Positions 44,242 through 52,916 of a DNA stretch of 64,000 bases are shown in pieces; the stretch's first letter is position 1; each line of letters begins with the position of its first letter. Location of the stretch: the NCBI GenBank assembly GCA_963768775.1, contig CAVYIY010000008.1, positions 310,001 to 374,000 on the forward strand, written 5' to 3'. The position numbers were made by a program, and so were the translations under genes. The notes under the pieces are model-generated. The model was not told the origin of the DNA. It searched no databases and saw nothing but the letters and a program-made list of their open reading frames with translations. This DNA is from FEN-33 sp963768775 (GTDB lineage: Archaea; Thermoplasmatota; Thermoplasmata; Methanomassiliicoccales; UBA472).

Positions 44242-44250
44242 CATATAATA
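44242..44250 (+). promoter_or_regulatory. TATA box of the fmdE gene cluster
   Basis: CATATAATA about 34-42 bases before ATG 44284. Confidence 0.55.
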
Positions 44251-44252
44251 CT

Positions 44253-44272
44253 ATTTCAACTATTATTGAAAT
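44253..44272. promoter_or_regulatory. Inverted repeat between TATA box and fmdE start, likely operator
   Basis: ATTTCAA and TTGAAAT form a perfect 7-bp inverted repeat with a 6-base spacer. It begins three bases after the TATA box and ends at about the predicted transcription start, so a bound dimer would block polymerase recruitment. A GAGGT ribosome site follows at 44273-44277. Confidence 0.55.
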
Positions 44273-44283
44273 GAGGTTCTGAC

Positions 44284-44922
44284 ATGAATGAAATTGAGAA
44301 CAAAGAGATACCAGAGTGGGCTTGGAAGTTTCATGGGCACGTCTGCCCGTTCATGCCCATTGGTTATAGAATGGGCATTCTGGCGATGAGCGAGCTAGGC
44401 ATCGAGAGGGTCAAGGATCATGGCGCTTTCGCCTTCTCCGAGATGGGCGTCGGGCATCCTCAGACCTGCATGATGGATGGGGTCATGGCAGCCACGGGCT
44501 GCACCTATGGCAAGCTGATGATGGAACGGCTCGGATACGGAAAAGTGGCCACGATACTCTATGCGCCAGGCAAGGGAGCGGTCAGACTATACCTGCGCTC
44601 CGAGTTCCAGGATGAGCTGGGCAAGCAGGAGTTCTTCGACTATCGCAAGAAAGGCATAGAGCCCTCGGACATCCCGGCAGATGTCGTGAATCGGGCTGTC
44701 AAGGTCGTCTTGGAGGCGACGGACGAGAATATGTTCAAGGTGGAGAGACTCAACGATTTCGCGTTCAGTCGTCCGAAAGGGTCCTTCGCCAAGGTCAAAT
44801 GCAGCAAGTGCGGCGAGTATGTGTTCGAGAGGTACGCGCGCACGCTGGATGGAAAGGCGATGTGCATCCCCTGCTCAGACTACACTCAGACCTGGGCCAA
44901 TGTGCTGAAAGGAGTACAGTAG
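44284..44922 (+). CDS. FmdE family protein
   Basis: The 212-residue protein matches FmdE: FHGHVCPFMPIGYRMGILAMSELG near residue 17, EMGVGHPQTCMMDGVMAATGCTYGKLMM, and a C-terminal zinc finger (VKCSKCGEYVFER...CIPCSDY). FmdE-type proteins are found with the molybdenum formylmethanofuran dehydrogenase operon and in sulfate reducers; their exact role is not known. It heads a three-gene cluster with a TSUP permease and a C_GCAxxG protein. It ends in TAG, followed two codons later by another TAG. Confidence 0.87.
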   Translation: MNEIENKEIPEWAWKFHGHVCPFMPIGYRMGILAMSELGIERVKDHGAFAFSEMGVGHPQTCMMDGVMAATGCTYGKLMMERLGYGKVATILYAPGKGAVRLYLRSEFQDELGKQEFFDYRKKGIEPSDIPADVVNRAVKVVLEATDENMFKVERLNDFAFSRPKGSFAKVKCSKCGEYVFERYARTLDGKAMCIPCSDYTQTWANVLKGVQ

Positions 44923-44930
44923 GAATAGCC

Positions 44931-45719
44931 GTGGACGAATTGCTCTGGGCAGTCGTCATCGCAGTGTTCTTGGTCTCGATCATCTTCTCGATGTTCGGCC
45001 AGGGCGGGGGGTCGGTCTACACCCCCACGCTATTCCTGTTCGGTTACGCGGTACTGATTTCCACTTCAACTTCTCTTGTTTTGAACCTGATAACGTCGAC
45101 GTCTGCGGGTTATATTTTTTACCGCAACAAGATGATCGATTTCAAGACGTCCATGATCTTCGTGCCAGGCATATGCCTCGGTTCTCTGATAGGCGGAGCC
45201 GCGGGCAATTTTGTCAATACCGCCATCTTGCTGTGGCTGTTCGTCATCTTCCTGCTCATCGTGGGAACGAGGATGGTCTACACATACTGGGAAAGGGGAA
45301 AACCGGAGGGAGCTTGCCCAACCGGTTTCTCGACCACCATGTACGCGGTCATTACGGTCTTCGGTTTTGCCGTGGGAATCCTGTCCGGCCTGCTGGGGGT
45401 CGGCGGTGGCATACTCATCGTTCCTTTCATGGTCTACATCTGCAAGTATCCAACGAAGTACGCGGCCGGGTCGTCGCATTTGATCATATCGTTCTCAGCG
45501 CTTTTCGGGATCATAGGCCATTCGGCATATGGCAGTCTCGATCTCACATTGATACTCGTGACCGGGATTGCCGTTCTGATCGGAGGAAATCTGGGCGCGA
45601 GGATCAGCATGAGATTCAAATCTGGAATGTTGAAGGCCGGGCTTGGTCTGATCATGTGGGCGCTTGCTGTCCAATTGATTCTCAAGCTCACTGGGTGTCA
45701 TGTGAATTCTCTGGAATAG
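44931..45719 (+). CDS. TauE/SafE (TSUP) family permease
   Basis: The 262-residue protein has eight or so hydrophobic helices and two copies of the TSUP motif: FGQGGGSVYTPTLFLFG in the first half and LLGVGGGILIVPFMVYI in the second. TSUP proteins carry sulfite, sulfonates or related organosulfur anions. GTG 44931 is the start, eight bases after the fmdE stop codon. It ends in TAG. Confidence 0.87.
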   Translation: MDELLWAVVIAVFLVSIIFSMFGQGGGSVYTPTLFLFGYAVLISTSTSLVLNLITSTSAGYIFYRNKMIDFKTSMIFVPGICLGSLIGGAAGNFVNTAILLWLFVIFLLIVGTRMVYTYWERGKPEGACPTGFSTTMYAVITVFGFAVGILSGLLGVGGGILIVPFMVYICKYPTKYAAGSSHLIISFSALFGIIGHSAYGSLDLTLILVTGIAVLIGGNLGARISMRFKSGMLKAGLGLIMWALAVQLILKLTGCHVNSLE

Positions 45720-45879
45720 GCAATAAGGGCATGGTGGCTGTCTCCGGGGGAGGGACGGCGAAGCATTCAGTGCAATAGGCGCCAATTCGCCATAAGCGTG
45801 GTAGACTCTTCCAAGGACCTGAGCGCAACGAAGCGAGATTGAAGTATCTCCTTTGCCCTCCTCGGCGACGGTAGTCAAA

Positions 45880-46302
45880 ATGCTGTCCGAAGAGGAATGC
45901 ATCAAGTACACGTCCGAGTGCTGGGATAAAGGATTCAATTGCGCCGAGTCGGCGATGAGAGGGCTTTGTCTTGCTCAAGAGATTGCCTTGCCCGAAGTGG
46001 CGCTGATGATGGCCACCCCCTTCGGAGGTGGTTTCGGTTGCTCAGAAGACACCTGCGGAGCATTGACCGGTGGCCTGCTCGGGATCGGAGCGAAGCTGGG
46101 AAGGACCGAAGCAAAGGTAAACAAGGACCAGTGCTACAAGGCGGCGAAGGAGCTTCATGGCTGCTTCGTTCGTAAGTTCAAGACGACCCAGTGCAAAGCC
46201 CTCAACAAGGGCGACTTTAATTCGCAAGAGCACGAGCAGAGATGCAAGGAGTTCGTCCTGGAATCAACAAGGATGGCATATCGCATTCTGAGCAAGACCT
46301 GA
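45880..46302 (+). CDS. C_GCAxxG_C_C family redox protein
   Basis: The 140-residue protein has the family pattern: FNCAESAMRGL, GFGCSEDTCGALTGGLLGIGAKLGR, CYKAAKELHGCFVRKFKTTQCKAL and QRCKEFV, with at least seven conserved cysteines. The family is often found near transporters and oxidoreductases in anaerobes and is thought to be redox-active. I chose ATG 45880. It lies 160 bases after the permease and probably belongs with the same cluster. Confidence 0.85.
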   Translation: MLSEEECIKYTSECWDKGFNCAESAMRGLCLAQEIALPEVALMMATPFGGGFGCSEDTCGALTGGLLGIGAKLGRTEAKVNKDQCYKAAKELHGCFVRKFKTTQCKALNKGDFNSQEHEQRCKEFVLESTRMAYRILSKT

Positions 46303-46525
46303 GGAAACGATTTCAGTTCGCCTATTTCTCAATGGATGGTTGGGGCATGAATGCGGTGCCTACTCGATTTGGTGCCTCATCCTTTTTCCCACCGCCCCCT
46401 TAGCCCGCCATTATATCCAGATTGTTGATGAGATGGGGCTAGATTGATTTGACCGTTAATGCTTGGATTCGGTCTAGAGCGGTGCCTTGAGTTCCGGCGG
46501 CTGCCACGGATTCTGATTAGCAAGA

Positions 46526-46535
46526 TATATATACT
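46526..46535 (+). promoter_or_regulatory. TATA box for a small hypothetical gene
   Basis: GATATATATA about 32-41 bases before ATG 46567. Confidence 0.5.
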
Positions 46536-46566
46536 ATGTAATATTATGATGATATTGTTGATTTGT

Positions 46567-46776
46567 ATGACATATACACAAATGACTGGGAACGGACATA
46601 TGGATGCGAGAATATTGGAGAATGAGATTAGGATCCGTGAAAACATGCGGCAATATAGCGACCGGCAAGCCGCCCTCTCTTCGAATGAGAGAATCAGGAG
46701 CAAGGCGAAATCAAGCCATCACTGGCTGAAATCCCTGAACAATGCCTTCTTGCTGATCGCAGGGCGGCTCGATTGA
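46567..46776 (+). CDS. Small hypothetical protein, charged helical
   Basis: A 69-residue product from ATG 46567. It is a charged, mostly helical protein (ARILENEIRIRENMRQYSDR, NERIRSKAKSS) with a final hydrophobic stretch. A strong TATA box lies about 35 bases upstream, and a second in-frame ATG at 46600 may also serve. No family recognised. The frame is open to 46459, but that part is non-coding in look. The separate promoter supports expression. Confidence 0.45.
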   Translation: MTYTQMTGNGHMDARILENEIRIRENMRQYSDRQAALSSNERIRSKAKSSHHWLKSLNNAFLLIAGRLD

Positions 46777-46899
46777 TACCCGATCGACCATTTGTCCTTG
46801 CTTTCGTGACTCTTTTCGCAACTTTGATAACTTTGATAGCAGAGGTTTTTATCTTTGCGTCACTTATTCCCAATATGGAAATGGAAGGGTAGGCTGACG

Positions 46900-47283
46900 A
46901 TGACCGACGTATGCATCAGAGGGGTGGACGACGACGTCTATGCACGATTCGCGGCCGAGGCCAAGAAACGCGGAATGGCGATTGGAGAGCTGACGACGGA
47001 GGTCATGCGCGAGGTCGTGGACAGGGGTGCTTCGCCCAGCTACCGCATCAAGGATCTGGACATGCTGAATGTCTCCAAGACCGACTTGGAATCGGTCGAT
47101 GGGCCGGTCATCTTCTCGGATATCGACATGCTCAATTTCGAGGACGATGTGACCTGGCCGGTCTTCAATGAGCACGTCGAGATGATCAAGGACGTAGCGA
47201 TGATCACGCTGCCCAAGACCCTCTCGAAGTTCCAGGTGCTCACGAAATCGAAGGACGTCGCAGCGATAACAAACAGGAAATAG
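46900..47283 (+). CDS. Ribbon-helix-helix-like small protein
   Basis: The 127-residue protein starts with a beta strand and two helices (VCIRGVDDDVYARFAAEAKKRGMAIGELTTEVMREVVDRG), a pattern of CopG/Arc-type DNA-binding or antitoxin proteins. The rest (DLDMLNVSKTDLESVDGPVIFSDIDMLNF) has two similar strands. No toxin gene is adjacent. It converges on the CDC48 gene; it ends in TAG, six bases from the other gene's stop codon. Confidence 0.65.
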   Translation: MTDVCIRGVDDDVYARFAAEAKKRGMAIGELTTEVMREVVDRGASPSYRIKDLDMLNVSKTDLESVDGPVIFSDIDMLNFEDDVTWPVFNEHVEMIKDVAMITLPKTLSKFQVLTKSKDVAAITNRK

Positions 47284-47289
47284 AGCGGC

Positions 47290-49488
47290 TCAGCGGTACA
47301 TTCCCAGCTCGTCCTTTCCGCTCCGTACTTTCTGCAGCGCCTTGCCGATGCTCTCGTACTGCTTCATCGTGTCCTTGTCGACCGAGGCGGTGATGATCTT
47401 CAAGGCTGACTCGAAGTGCCTCGTCTCCACCTTGACGGCGTCCTTGTCCTCTCTCAGCGCGATCATGGCCGCCTCGCGGCAGAGGTTCTCCAGGTCCGCC
47501 CCGACGAAGCCTTCGGTGTGATTCGCCAGCACGTCCAGGTCCACGCCAACCAGCGGCATCGACTTGGTGTGCACCTTCAGGATGCTCAACCGAGCCACCT
47601 CGTCCGGCACCGGAATGAGCACCAAGCGGTCGAACCTGCCCGGTCTCAGCAGCGCCGGGTCGACGATGTCCGGCCGGTTCGTCGCGGCGATCACCGTCAC
47701 CTTCTCCAGCGTCTCCATTCCGTCCATGGAGGTGAGCAGTTGGTTGACGATCCGCTCAGTGACATTGGTATCCGAGCCGCCCCCTCTGCGCGGGGCGATG
47801 GCGTCGATCTCGTCCAGGAAGACGATCGCTGGCGCGACCTGCTTGGCCTTCTTGAAAGCCTGCCGCATCGCCTTCTCCGACTCGCCGACCCACTTGCTCA
47901 TTATCTCCGGCCCTTTGATGGAAATGAAGTTGGCGTGGGATTCGTTCGCCACCGCCTTGGCCAGGAGGGTCTTGCCGGCGCCCGGCGGCCCGTAGAGCAG
48001 GACTCCGCGCGCCGGCCTGATGCCCATGCGCTTGAACGCCCCGGAGTTCTCCATCGGCATCTCGATCATCTCCTTCAGCTGCTGCTTGACGTCCTCCAGT
48101 CCGCCGACGTCGTCCCAGGAGACCTTGGGTATCTCGACCAGCACCTCGCGCATGGCGCTCGGCTCCAGCTCCCTCAGCGCATCCTCGAAATCGTCCGCCG
48201 TGACCCGGACCTTCTCCAGGATCTCGGTCGGGATCGGCTTGCCCAGGTCCAGCTCGGGCACGAACCGCGCCAGGCATTTCATGGCCGCTTCTCTGGCCAG
48301 TGCCATCAGGTCGGCGCCGACGAAGCCATGCGTCAAACTGGCCAGGTACTCCATGGAGACGTTCTCGGCCAGGGGCATGCCGCGGGTGTGGATCTCCAGA
48401 ATTTCTCGCCGACCTTCCTGCGTCGGGACGCCGATCTCGATCTCCCGGTCGAAGCGACCCGGTCGCCGCAGCGCCGGGTCGATGGCATCCTCGCGGTTGG
48501 TGGCGCCGATGACTATGACCTGGCCCCTCCCGCTCATGCCGTCCATCAGGGTGAGCAGCTGCGCCACGACGCGCCGCTCCACCTCGCCTGCGACGTCCTC
48601 GCGCTTCGGTGCGATGGAATCGATCTCGTCGATGAAGACGATCGAGGGGGCGTTCTTTTCCGCCTCCTCGAACTTCTCCCTGAGCTTCTCTTCGCTCTGG
48701 CCATAGTACTTGGAAATGATCTCCGGACCTTGGATGGAAATGAAGTTCGCCCCGGCCTCGTTCGCCACCGCCTTGGCGATAAGCGTCTTGCCGGTTCCCG
48801 GCGGTCCGTACAGCAGCACCCCCTTCGGCGCGTCTATGCCCAGGCGGTCGAAGAGCTCCGGGTGCTTCAGCGGCAGCTCGATCATCTCCCGGACGCGCTG
48901 CAGCTCCTCCTCCAGCCCGCCGATGTCGTCGTAGGTGGTCGAAGGCGAAATCGCGTCCTTGCTCTCCACCGGCTCGGTCTTGACCGAGAGCTCGGTGTGA
49001 TCGCCCACCATGACCACGCCGGTGGGCTGCGTTGAAATTACAATGAATGGCAGGAATCCGCCCATCAGGGCGATGTTGGGGATGATGATCTCGTCCCCCT
49101 TGACCAGCGGACGGTTCGTGAGCCCCTTCTTGAAGAGCTCCTCGACGCCGGTGCCGAAGCGGACGTGCTTCCCCTGCGGGATCTTCGGAGCGACCATCAC
49201 CTTGGCGGCCGGCTGCGGCTCCGCCTTCGTAACCGTCACCTTCTCGCCGATGGAGACGCCAGCGTTGGAGCGGATCATGCCGTCGATGCGGATGATCGCC
49301 TTGTTCTCGTCCTCCTGGGCCGCCCGGAAGACCTTGGCGGCGGTGGAGCGCTTGCCGACGATCTCGATGATGTCGCCCACCTCGACGCCCAAGTCCTTGC
49401 GCGTCTTGGCATCGATGCGCGCCCGGCCGAAGCCGACCTCTGACTGGTGATGCGCCCGGGCCACCCTCAACGTGATCGATTCGGCCAT
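47290..49488 (-). CDS. CDC48/VCP-type AAA ATPase
   Basis: The 732-residue protein has an N-terminal double-psi barrel domain (residues 1-180) and two AAA modules. D1: YGPPGTGKTLIAKAVANEAG and IVFIDEIDSIAPKRED; D2: YGPPGAGKTLLAKAVANES and IVFLDEIDAIAPRRG. The SRH arginine fingers are visible at GRFDREI and GRFDRLV. It unfolds ubiquitin-like or damaged proteins for the archaeal proteasome and other machines. A CTTTATAGAG box at 49517-49526 lies about 30-38 bases before its ATG. Confidence 0.96.
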   Translation of the reverse strand: MAESITLRVARAHHQSEVGFGRARIDAKTRKDLGVEVGDIIEIVGKRSTAAKVFRAAQEDENKAIIRIDGMIRSNAGVSIGEKVTVTKAEPQPAAKVMVAPKIPQGKHVRFGTGVEELFKKGLTNRPLVKGDEIIIPNIALMGGFLPFIVISTQPTGVVMVGDHTELSVKTEPVESKDAISPSTTYDDIGGLEEELQRVREMIELPLKHPELFDRLGIDAPKGVLLYGPPGTGKTLIAKAVANEAGANFISIQGPEIISKYYGQSEEKLREKFEEAEKNAPSIVFIDEIDSIAPKREDVAGEVERRVVAQLLTLMDGMSGRGQVIVIGATNREDAIDPALRRPGRFDREIEIGVPTQEGRREILEIHTRGMPLAENVSMEYLASLTHGFVGADLMALAREAAMKCLARFVPELDLGKPIPTEILEKVRVTADDFEDALRELEPSAMREVLVEIPKVSWDDVGGLEDVKQQLKEMIEMPMENSGAFKRMGIRPARGVLLYGPPGAGKTLLAKAVANESHANFISIKGPEIMSKWVGESEKAMRQAFKKAKQVAPAIVFLDEIDAIAPRRGGGSDTNVTERIVNQLLTSMDGMETLEKVTVIAATNRPDIVDPALLRPGRFDRLVLIPVPDEVARLSILKVHTKSMPLVGVDLDVLANHTEGFVGADLENLCREAAMIALREDKDAVKVETRHFESALKIITASVDKDTMKQYESIGKALQKVRSGKDELGMYR

Positions 49489-49516
49489 CTGCCCTCGCGG
49501 GAAAAACGGCTGGACT

Positions 49517-49526
49517 CTCTATAAAG
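49517..49526 (-). promoter_or_regulatory. TATA box of the CDC48 gene
   Basis: On the minus strand the bases read CTTTATAGAG, about 30-38 bases before ATG 49488; the downstream GAGGG is a ribosome site. Confidence 0.5.
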
Positions 49527-49557
49527 CTTTGTGGAAGCGTTCTGGTGATGCGCTCAC

Positions 49558-50676
49558 TCAGCCTTTTTGCCTGCTTTTCCTGAGGAGGACGATGGCTACG
49601 AGCACGAGCGCGATCCCGACGAATATGGGGGGGACAATGAGTAGGAGGATGAATTCGATCGTGTAGCCGCTGCCTTCGCACATCGGCGCGCTCACGTGCA
49701 CCGGGCTGGAGTAGGATTCGTTGCCGCCGACGTAGACCGCGGAGATCGTGAATTCATATCCCCAGCCGCCGGACACGCGGAAGGTGTGCGAGGTGTTTTC
49801 CTTGGCGACCAGGACGGCCTCGCCGTGATTTGAGATCGCCCTGAAGGCGACGATCTGCGGCAGGCTTTCGGCGGGGAACGTCCAGTTCACGGTGATGTCG
49901 ACCTCCCCGCAGTTGTCAACGCTGGGCGGGTAGGCCGTGAGGTTCGAGGGGGCGATCAGCGGCAGGAGTGAGAGGACGTTCGAGTGCAGGCTCTCCCCCA
50001 TGGAGTTGAAGGTCGTTACCGAATAGAAGTACGTGGCTCCGTTGACCAGTCCGGTGTCGGTGAATCCTGTCTGGCCATACGTCTCCCCGTTGTGGGAAGA
50101 CCATCCTTCCGTGGTTCCGACCAGCGTCATGTTCAGTGCGTTCGGGCCGCGATAGACATGGAAGCCCTGCACGCTCGTCCCGCCGGCTCCAATGGGTTGC
50201 CACGAGAGGGTGATCTGGCTATCGCCTATCCTGCCCCATAGCTGGGGGGGCGAAGGCACCGTGTACCCTGGCCTGGCCCATTTCCATTCGCTGTAGGCGC
50301 TGAGGCCGTTGGAGTTCTGCGCCTTGAGGTAATAGGTATAGAAGTTGCCAGGGATGAGGTCGGCGTGGCGATAGCTTCGGGCGTCCGGTCCCAGAGTGGC
50401 GATGGGACCGACGTTGTCTGGATATTGACCAGTCCAATTGTAATCCCTGACGATGTAGATCAGGTAGGCGGTGATCGGAGATGCTCCCGGGTCCGCCGGA
50501 GCCTGCCAGGCAATATCCACGTAGTTCGGTCCGGGAATGACGCTCACGCCCTGCGGCGAAGAGGAGACGCCCGTTGGCCCCAGATCATTGATCGAGAGCG
50601 ATTCCCCCTCGGTCATGAAGGAATTGCCGAGCGACAGGATAAGGGCGATGGCGGCCAGCATCTTCCAGCTCAGCAA
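49558..50676 (-). CDS. Secreted protein with fibronectin type III domains and C-terminal membrane anchor
   Basis: The 372-residue product has a signal peptide (residues about 5-22), then three fibronectin-III-like domains: SVIPGPNYVDIAWQAPADPG near 45, PPQLWGRIGDSQITLSWQPIG near 135 and APSNLTAYPPSVDNCGEVDITVNW near 240. A final hydrophobic helix (IEFILLLIVPPIFVGIALVLVAIVLL) anchors it, followed by a short basic tail. Several N-x-S/T sites fit archaeal glycosylation. A surface adhesion or structural role is likely. It is divergent from the DUF89 gene. Confidence 0.87.
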   Translation of the reverse strand: MLSWKMLAAIALILSLGNSFMTEGESLSINDLGPTGVSSSPQGVSVIPGPNYVDIAWQAPADPGASPITAYLIYIVRDYNWTGQYPDNVGPIATLGPDARSYRHADLIPGNFYTYYLKAQNSNGLSAYSEWKWARPGYTVPSPPQLWGRIGDSQITLSWQPIGAGGTSVQGFHVYRGPNALNMTLVGTTEGWSSHNGETYGQTGFTDTGLVNGATYFYSVTTFNSMGESLHSNVLSLLPLIAPSNLTAYPPSVDNCGEVDITVNWTFPAESLPQIVAFRAISNHGEAVLVAKENTSHTFRVSGGWGYEFTISAVYVGGNESYSSPVHVSAPMCEGSGYTIEFILLLIVPPIFVGIALVLVAIVLLRKSRQKG

Positions 50677-50806
50677 GTTCTTTCCTCCTCTGCCAACAAA
50701 TCATGATGCGAACCTTAAAGGTTGCATTCAGGCCTGCAATCGCAACTTCGTCAGTCCTCGTTCTTCCTGGCGAAATCTTAATGCGCGGCGATACTTACGC
50801 CGATGC

Positions 50807-51673
50807 ATGCGCTTCTCCCCCGAGTGCGTCCCCTGCCTGCTCAATCGGGTCATCTACGAGACGGAGCTGGTCGCACCGGAGAAGGTCACCGAGGCACTCA
50901 GCGCCAGCATGCGCATATTATCCAGTTCAGATTGGCCGCAGCGCAACTCCGCCGAGATGGCCACCCTGGTGCATCGCAAGGTCTATGAGATCTCCGGCTC
51001 GAACGATCCCTACAAGGACCTGAAGCGGCGCAGCGACGAGGCGGCGGAAACGATATACGAACGGATAGAGCGCTTCGTGCGCGGGAGCGATGACCCGCTG
51101 GAAGCGGCCGCCTTGTGCTCCATCGCCGGCAACGTCCTCGATTTCGGCATCGACGTCGGGTTCGAGCGGCCGGAGCAACTAGGCCAGAAGTTCGATTTGC
51201 TGGTCAAGGAGGGGCTGGCGGTCAACGATCTGCCAGAGGCTCGCACACTCCTCAAGAAAGCAAGCAAGGCGGTCTATCTCCTGGACAATTGCGGCGAATC
51301 GGTCTTCGACCGCCTCCTGGTAAAGGAGATCAAGGCCCTCGGTCCAAAGGTGATCGGCGTCGTCAAAGGTGAGCCGATATTGACGGACGTGACGATGGAG
51401 GACGCGTTGCGCGTCCATCTCGATCGATTCTTCGACGAGATCATCAGCACCGAGGAGTTCGCGGTGGGGGTCGACCTGAAGCGCGCTGGGAGCCAATTGA
51501 GAAAGGAGATTGGAGAGGCCGACATGACCATCGCCAAAGGCATGGCGAATCTGGAGTCGCTGTCGGACGAGGAGGTCCGGCCGGTGCTCTACCTGCTACG
51601 GACGAAATGCGCCCCCGTGGCCAAGACCATCGGCTCGAGGCGGAACGCCAACGTGGCGAAGCTGTTCCTGTGA
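50807..51673 (+). CDS. DUF89 / ARMT1-like metal-dependent phosphatase
   Basis: The 288-residue protein has CVPCLLNRVIYE at the N-terminus, an AGNVLDFGIDVGF segment, and LDNCGESVFDRLLVKEIKALG with the metal-site Asp-Asn, typical of DUF89 proteins, which include damage-control phosphatases acting on sugar or cofactor phosphates. The C-terminal KGMANLESLSDEEVRPVLYLLRTKC region is also conserved. The frame is open upstream, but ATG 50807 begins the recognisable domain. Confidence 0.87.
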   Translation: MRFSPECVPCLLNRVIYETELVAPEKVTEALSASMRILSSSDWPQRNSAEMATLVHRKVYEISGSNDPYKDLKRRSDEAAETIYERIERFVRGSDDPLEAAALCSIAGNVLDFGIDVGFERPEQLGQKFDLLVKEGLAVNDLPEARTLLKKASKAVYLLDNCGESVFDRLLVKEIKALGPKVIGVVKGEPILTDVTMEDALRVHLDRFFDEIISTEEFAVGVDLKRAGSQLRKEIGEADMTIAKGMANLESLSDEEVRPVLYLLRTKCAPVAKTIGSRRNANVAKLFL

Positions 51674-51748
51674 TACTAGCTGGATTTGATCCACGTCGGC
51701 ATCCCAGTCGACACCACGGGCCTTCATCCGCTCCGCTCAAACTTTTAT

Positions 51749-51758
51749 ATATCGTGGC
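51749..51758 (+). promoter_or_regulatory. TATA box before sugar nucleotidyltransferase gene
   Basis: ACTTTTATAT about 38-46 bases before the TTG start at 51795; a GGTGAGGA ribosome site lies at 51785-51792. Confidence 0.45.
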
Positions 51759-51794
51759 GTCGGTCTTGACGCATCATACCAGCAAGGTGAGGAT

Positions 51795-52874
51795 TTGATA
51801 AGCGGCGTGAGGGAGGCGGTTGTGCTCGCGGGCGGCGAGGGGACCAGATTGCGTCCTCTGACCAACAATCGCCCCAAGCCTCTTCTCCCCGTCCTCGGCC
51901 GGCCGTGCATCGAATATTCTCTACGAGCGCTTTCATCCGCCGGGATCGAGGTCATCGATCTTGCCTGCGCGTACAAAGGCAAAGAGGTCGTCAACCAGCT
52001 CGGCGACGGCAGGGAATTAGGTTTGAACATAAAGTACGCTTTCGAGGAGACGCCGATGGGCACCGCGGGGGCGGTGAAGCTGCTGGAGAGCAAGCTGCCC
52101 GAGTCGTTCGTGGTGGTGATGGGCGACACCTTGATGGACATCGATTTCGACAGGATCATCCGCTTCCACCAGGAGCGAAAGGCCATGGTGACGATCGCGC
52201 TCACCGAGTTGAGCAACCCCTCCGAGTACGGCATCGTCGGCTTGGACGACGAATCCCGCATCATCCGTTTCAAGGAGAAGCCGGCCCCGGCCGAGGTCTT
52301 CTCCAACCTGATCAACGCCGGCGTCTACGTCATCCAGAAGGAGGCGTTCCGCTACGTGCCCGAAGCGACCAAGTTCGACTTCTCCAAGAACCTCTTCCCC
52401 AAGCTGCTGGAGATGGGCCATCCCCTCTATGGGGCCAGGCTGCAGGGCATGTGGAAGGACATCGGCCGGCCGAGGGACCTTCTGGACGCCAACCTACAGA
52501 TGGCAGAGCGTCGGGGCAGCGAGCAGCGCTTCGAAGGCATAGCGTCCGAAGGCAAGATATGCGCGACGAATTTCTCCGGGAGAGGAGCCCGGATAAGGGG
52601 CCCGGTCTACCTGGGCGATAACGTCAGATTGGGAGAGGGTTCGTTCATAGCCTCCTCTGCCATCGGTGGAGGCTCGACGATCGAAGCAGGCGTCAATGTA
52701 ACCGACTCCCTAATGCTCGATTCCTGCCTGGTCATGAGAAAGTCGCGTGTAACGGGCTCCATCATCGGCAAGGCCTGCAGGATCGGCCCCGACGTTTCTC
52801 TGAGCAATTGCATCCTGGGGGACGGCGTTGGCGTCGATGGCCCGATTGAGCTCGAAGGCAAGACGCTCGAATGA
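51795..52874 (+). CDS. Sugar-1-phosphate nucleotidyltransferase with beta-helix C-terminal domain
   Basis: The 359-residue protein has the nucleotidyltransferase signature LAGGEGTRLRPLTNNRPKPLLP, the DxD-like VVMGDTLMDIDFD, and FKEKPAPAEVF with NAGVYVI. The C-terminal third (from about residue 255) has hexapeptide repeats (RIRGPVYLGDNVRLGEGSFI). This layout matches GlmU-, RmlA- or GDP-mannose pyrophosphorylase-like archaeal enzymes. The start is probably TTG 51795, preceded by GGTGAGGA. In this glycan region it could supply an activated sugar; if it activates heptose it would be a partner of the genes at 56-58 kb. Which sugar is not known. Confidence 0.85.
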   Translation: MISGVREAVVLAGGEGTRLRPLTNNRPKPLLPVLGRPCIEYSLRALSSAGIEVIDLACAYKGKEVVNQLGDGRELGLNIKYAFEETPMGTAGAVKLLESKLPESFVVVMGDTLMDIDFDRIIRFHQERKAMVTIALTELSNPSEYGIVGLDDESRIIRFKEKPAPAEVFSNLINAGVYVIQKEAFRYVPEATKFDFSKNLFPKLLEMGHPLYGARLQGMWKDIGRPRDLLDANLQMAERRGSEQRFEGIASEGKICATNFSGRGARIRGPVYLGDNVRLGEGSFIASSAIGGGSTIEAGVNVTDSLMLDSCLVMRKSRVTGSIIGKACRIGPDVSLSNCILGDGVGVDGPIELEGKTLE

Positions 52875-52916
52875 TCTGACCGTTCCACTAAAATATCAAC
52901 AGGAGTATCGCGGCAC

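Noticed and set aside
46900..47283. Toxin-antitoxin pair with the RHH-like protein as antitoxin
   Set aside because: No toxin-sized partner lies next to it; the neighbour is the convergent CDC48 gene.
47416..49035. A 539-codon open frame on the plus strand opposite the CDC48 gene
   Set aside because: It is an antisense shadow of a GC-rich gene: its content is Arg/His/Leu-rich without any motif, and the minus strand encodes a complete AAA ATPase.
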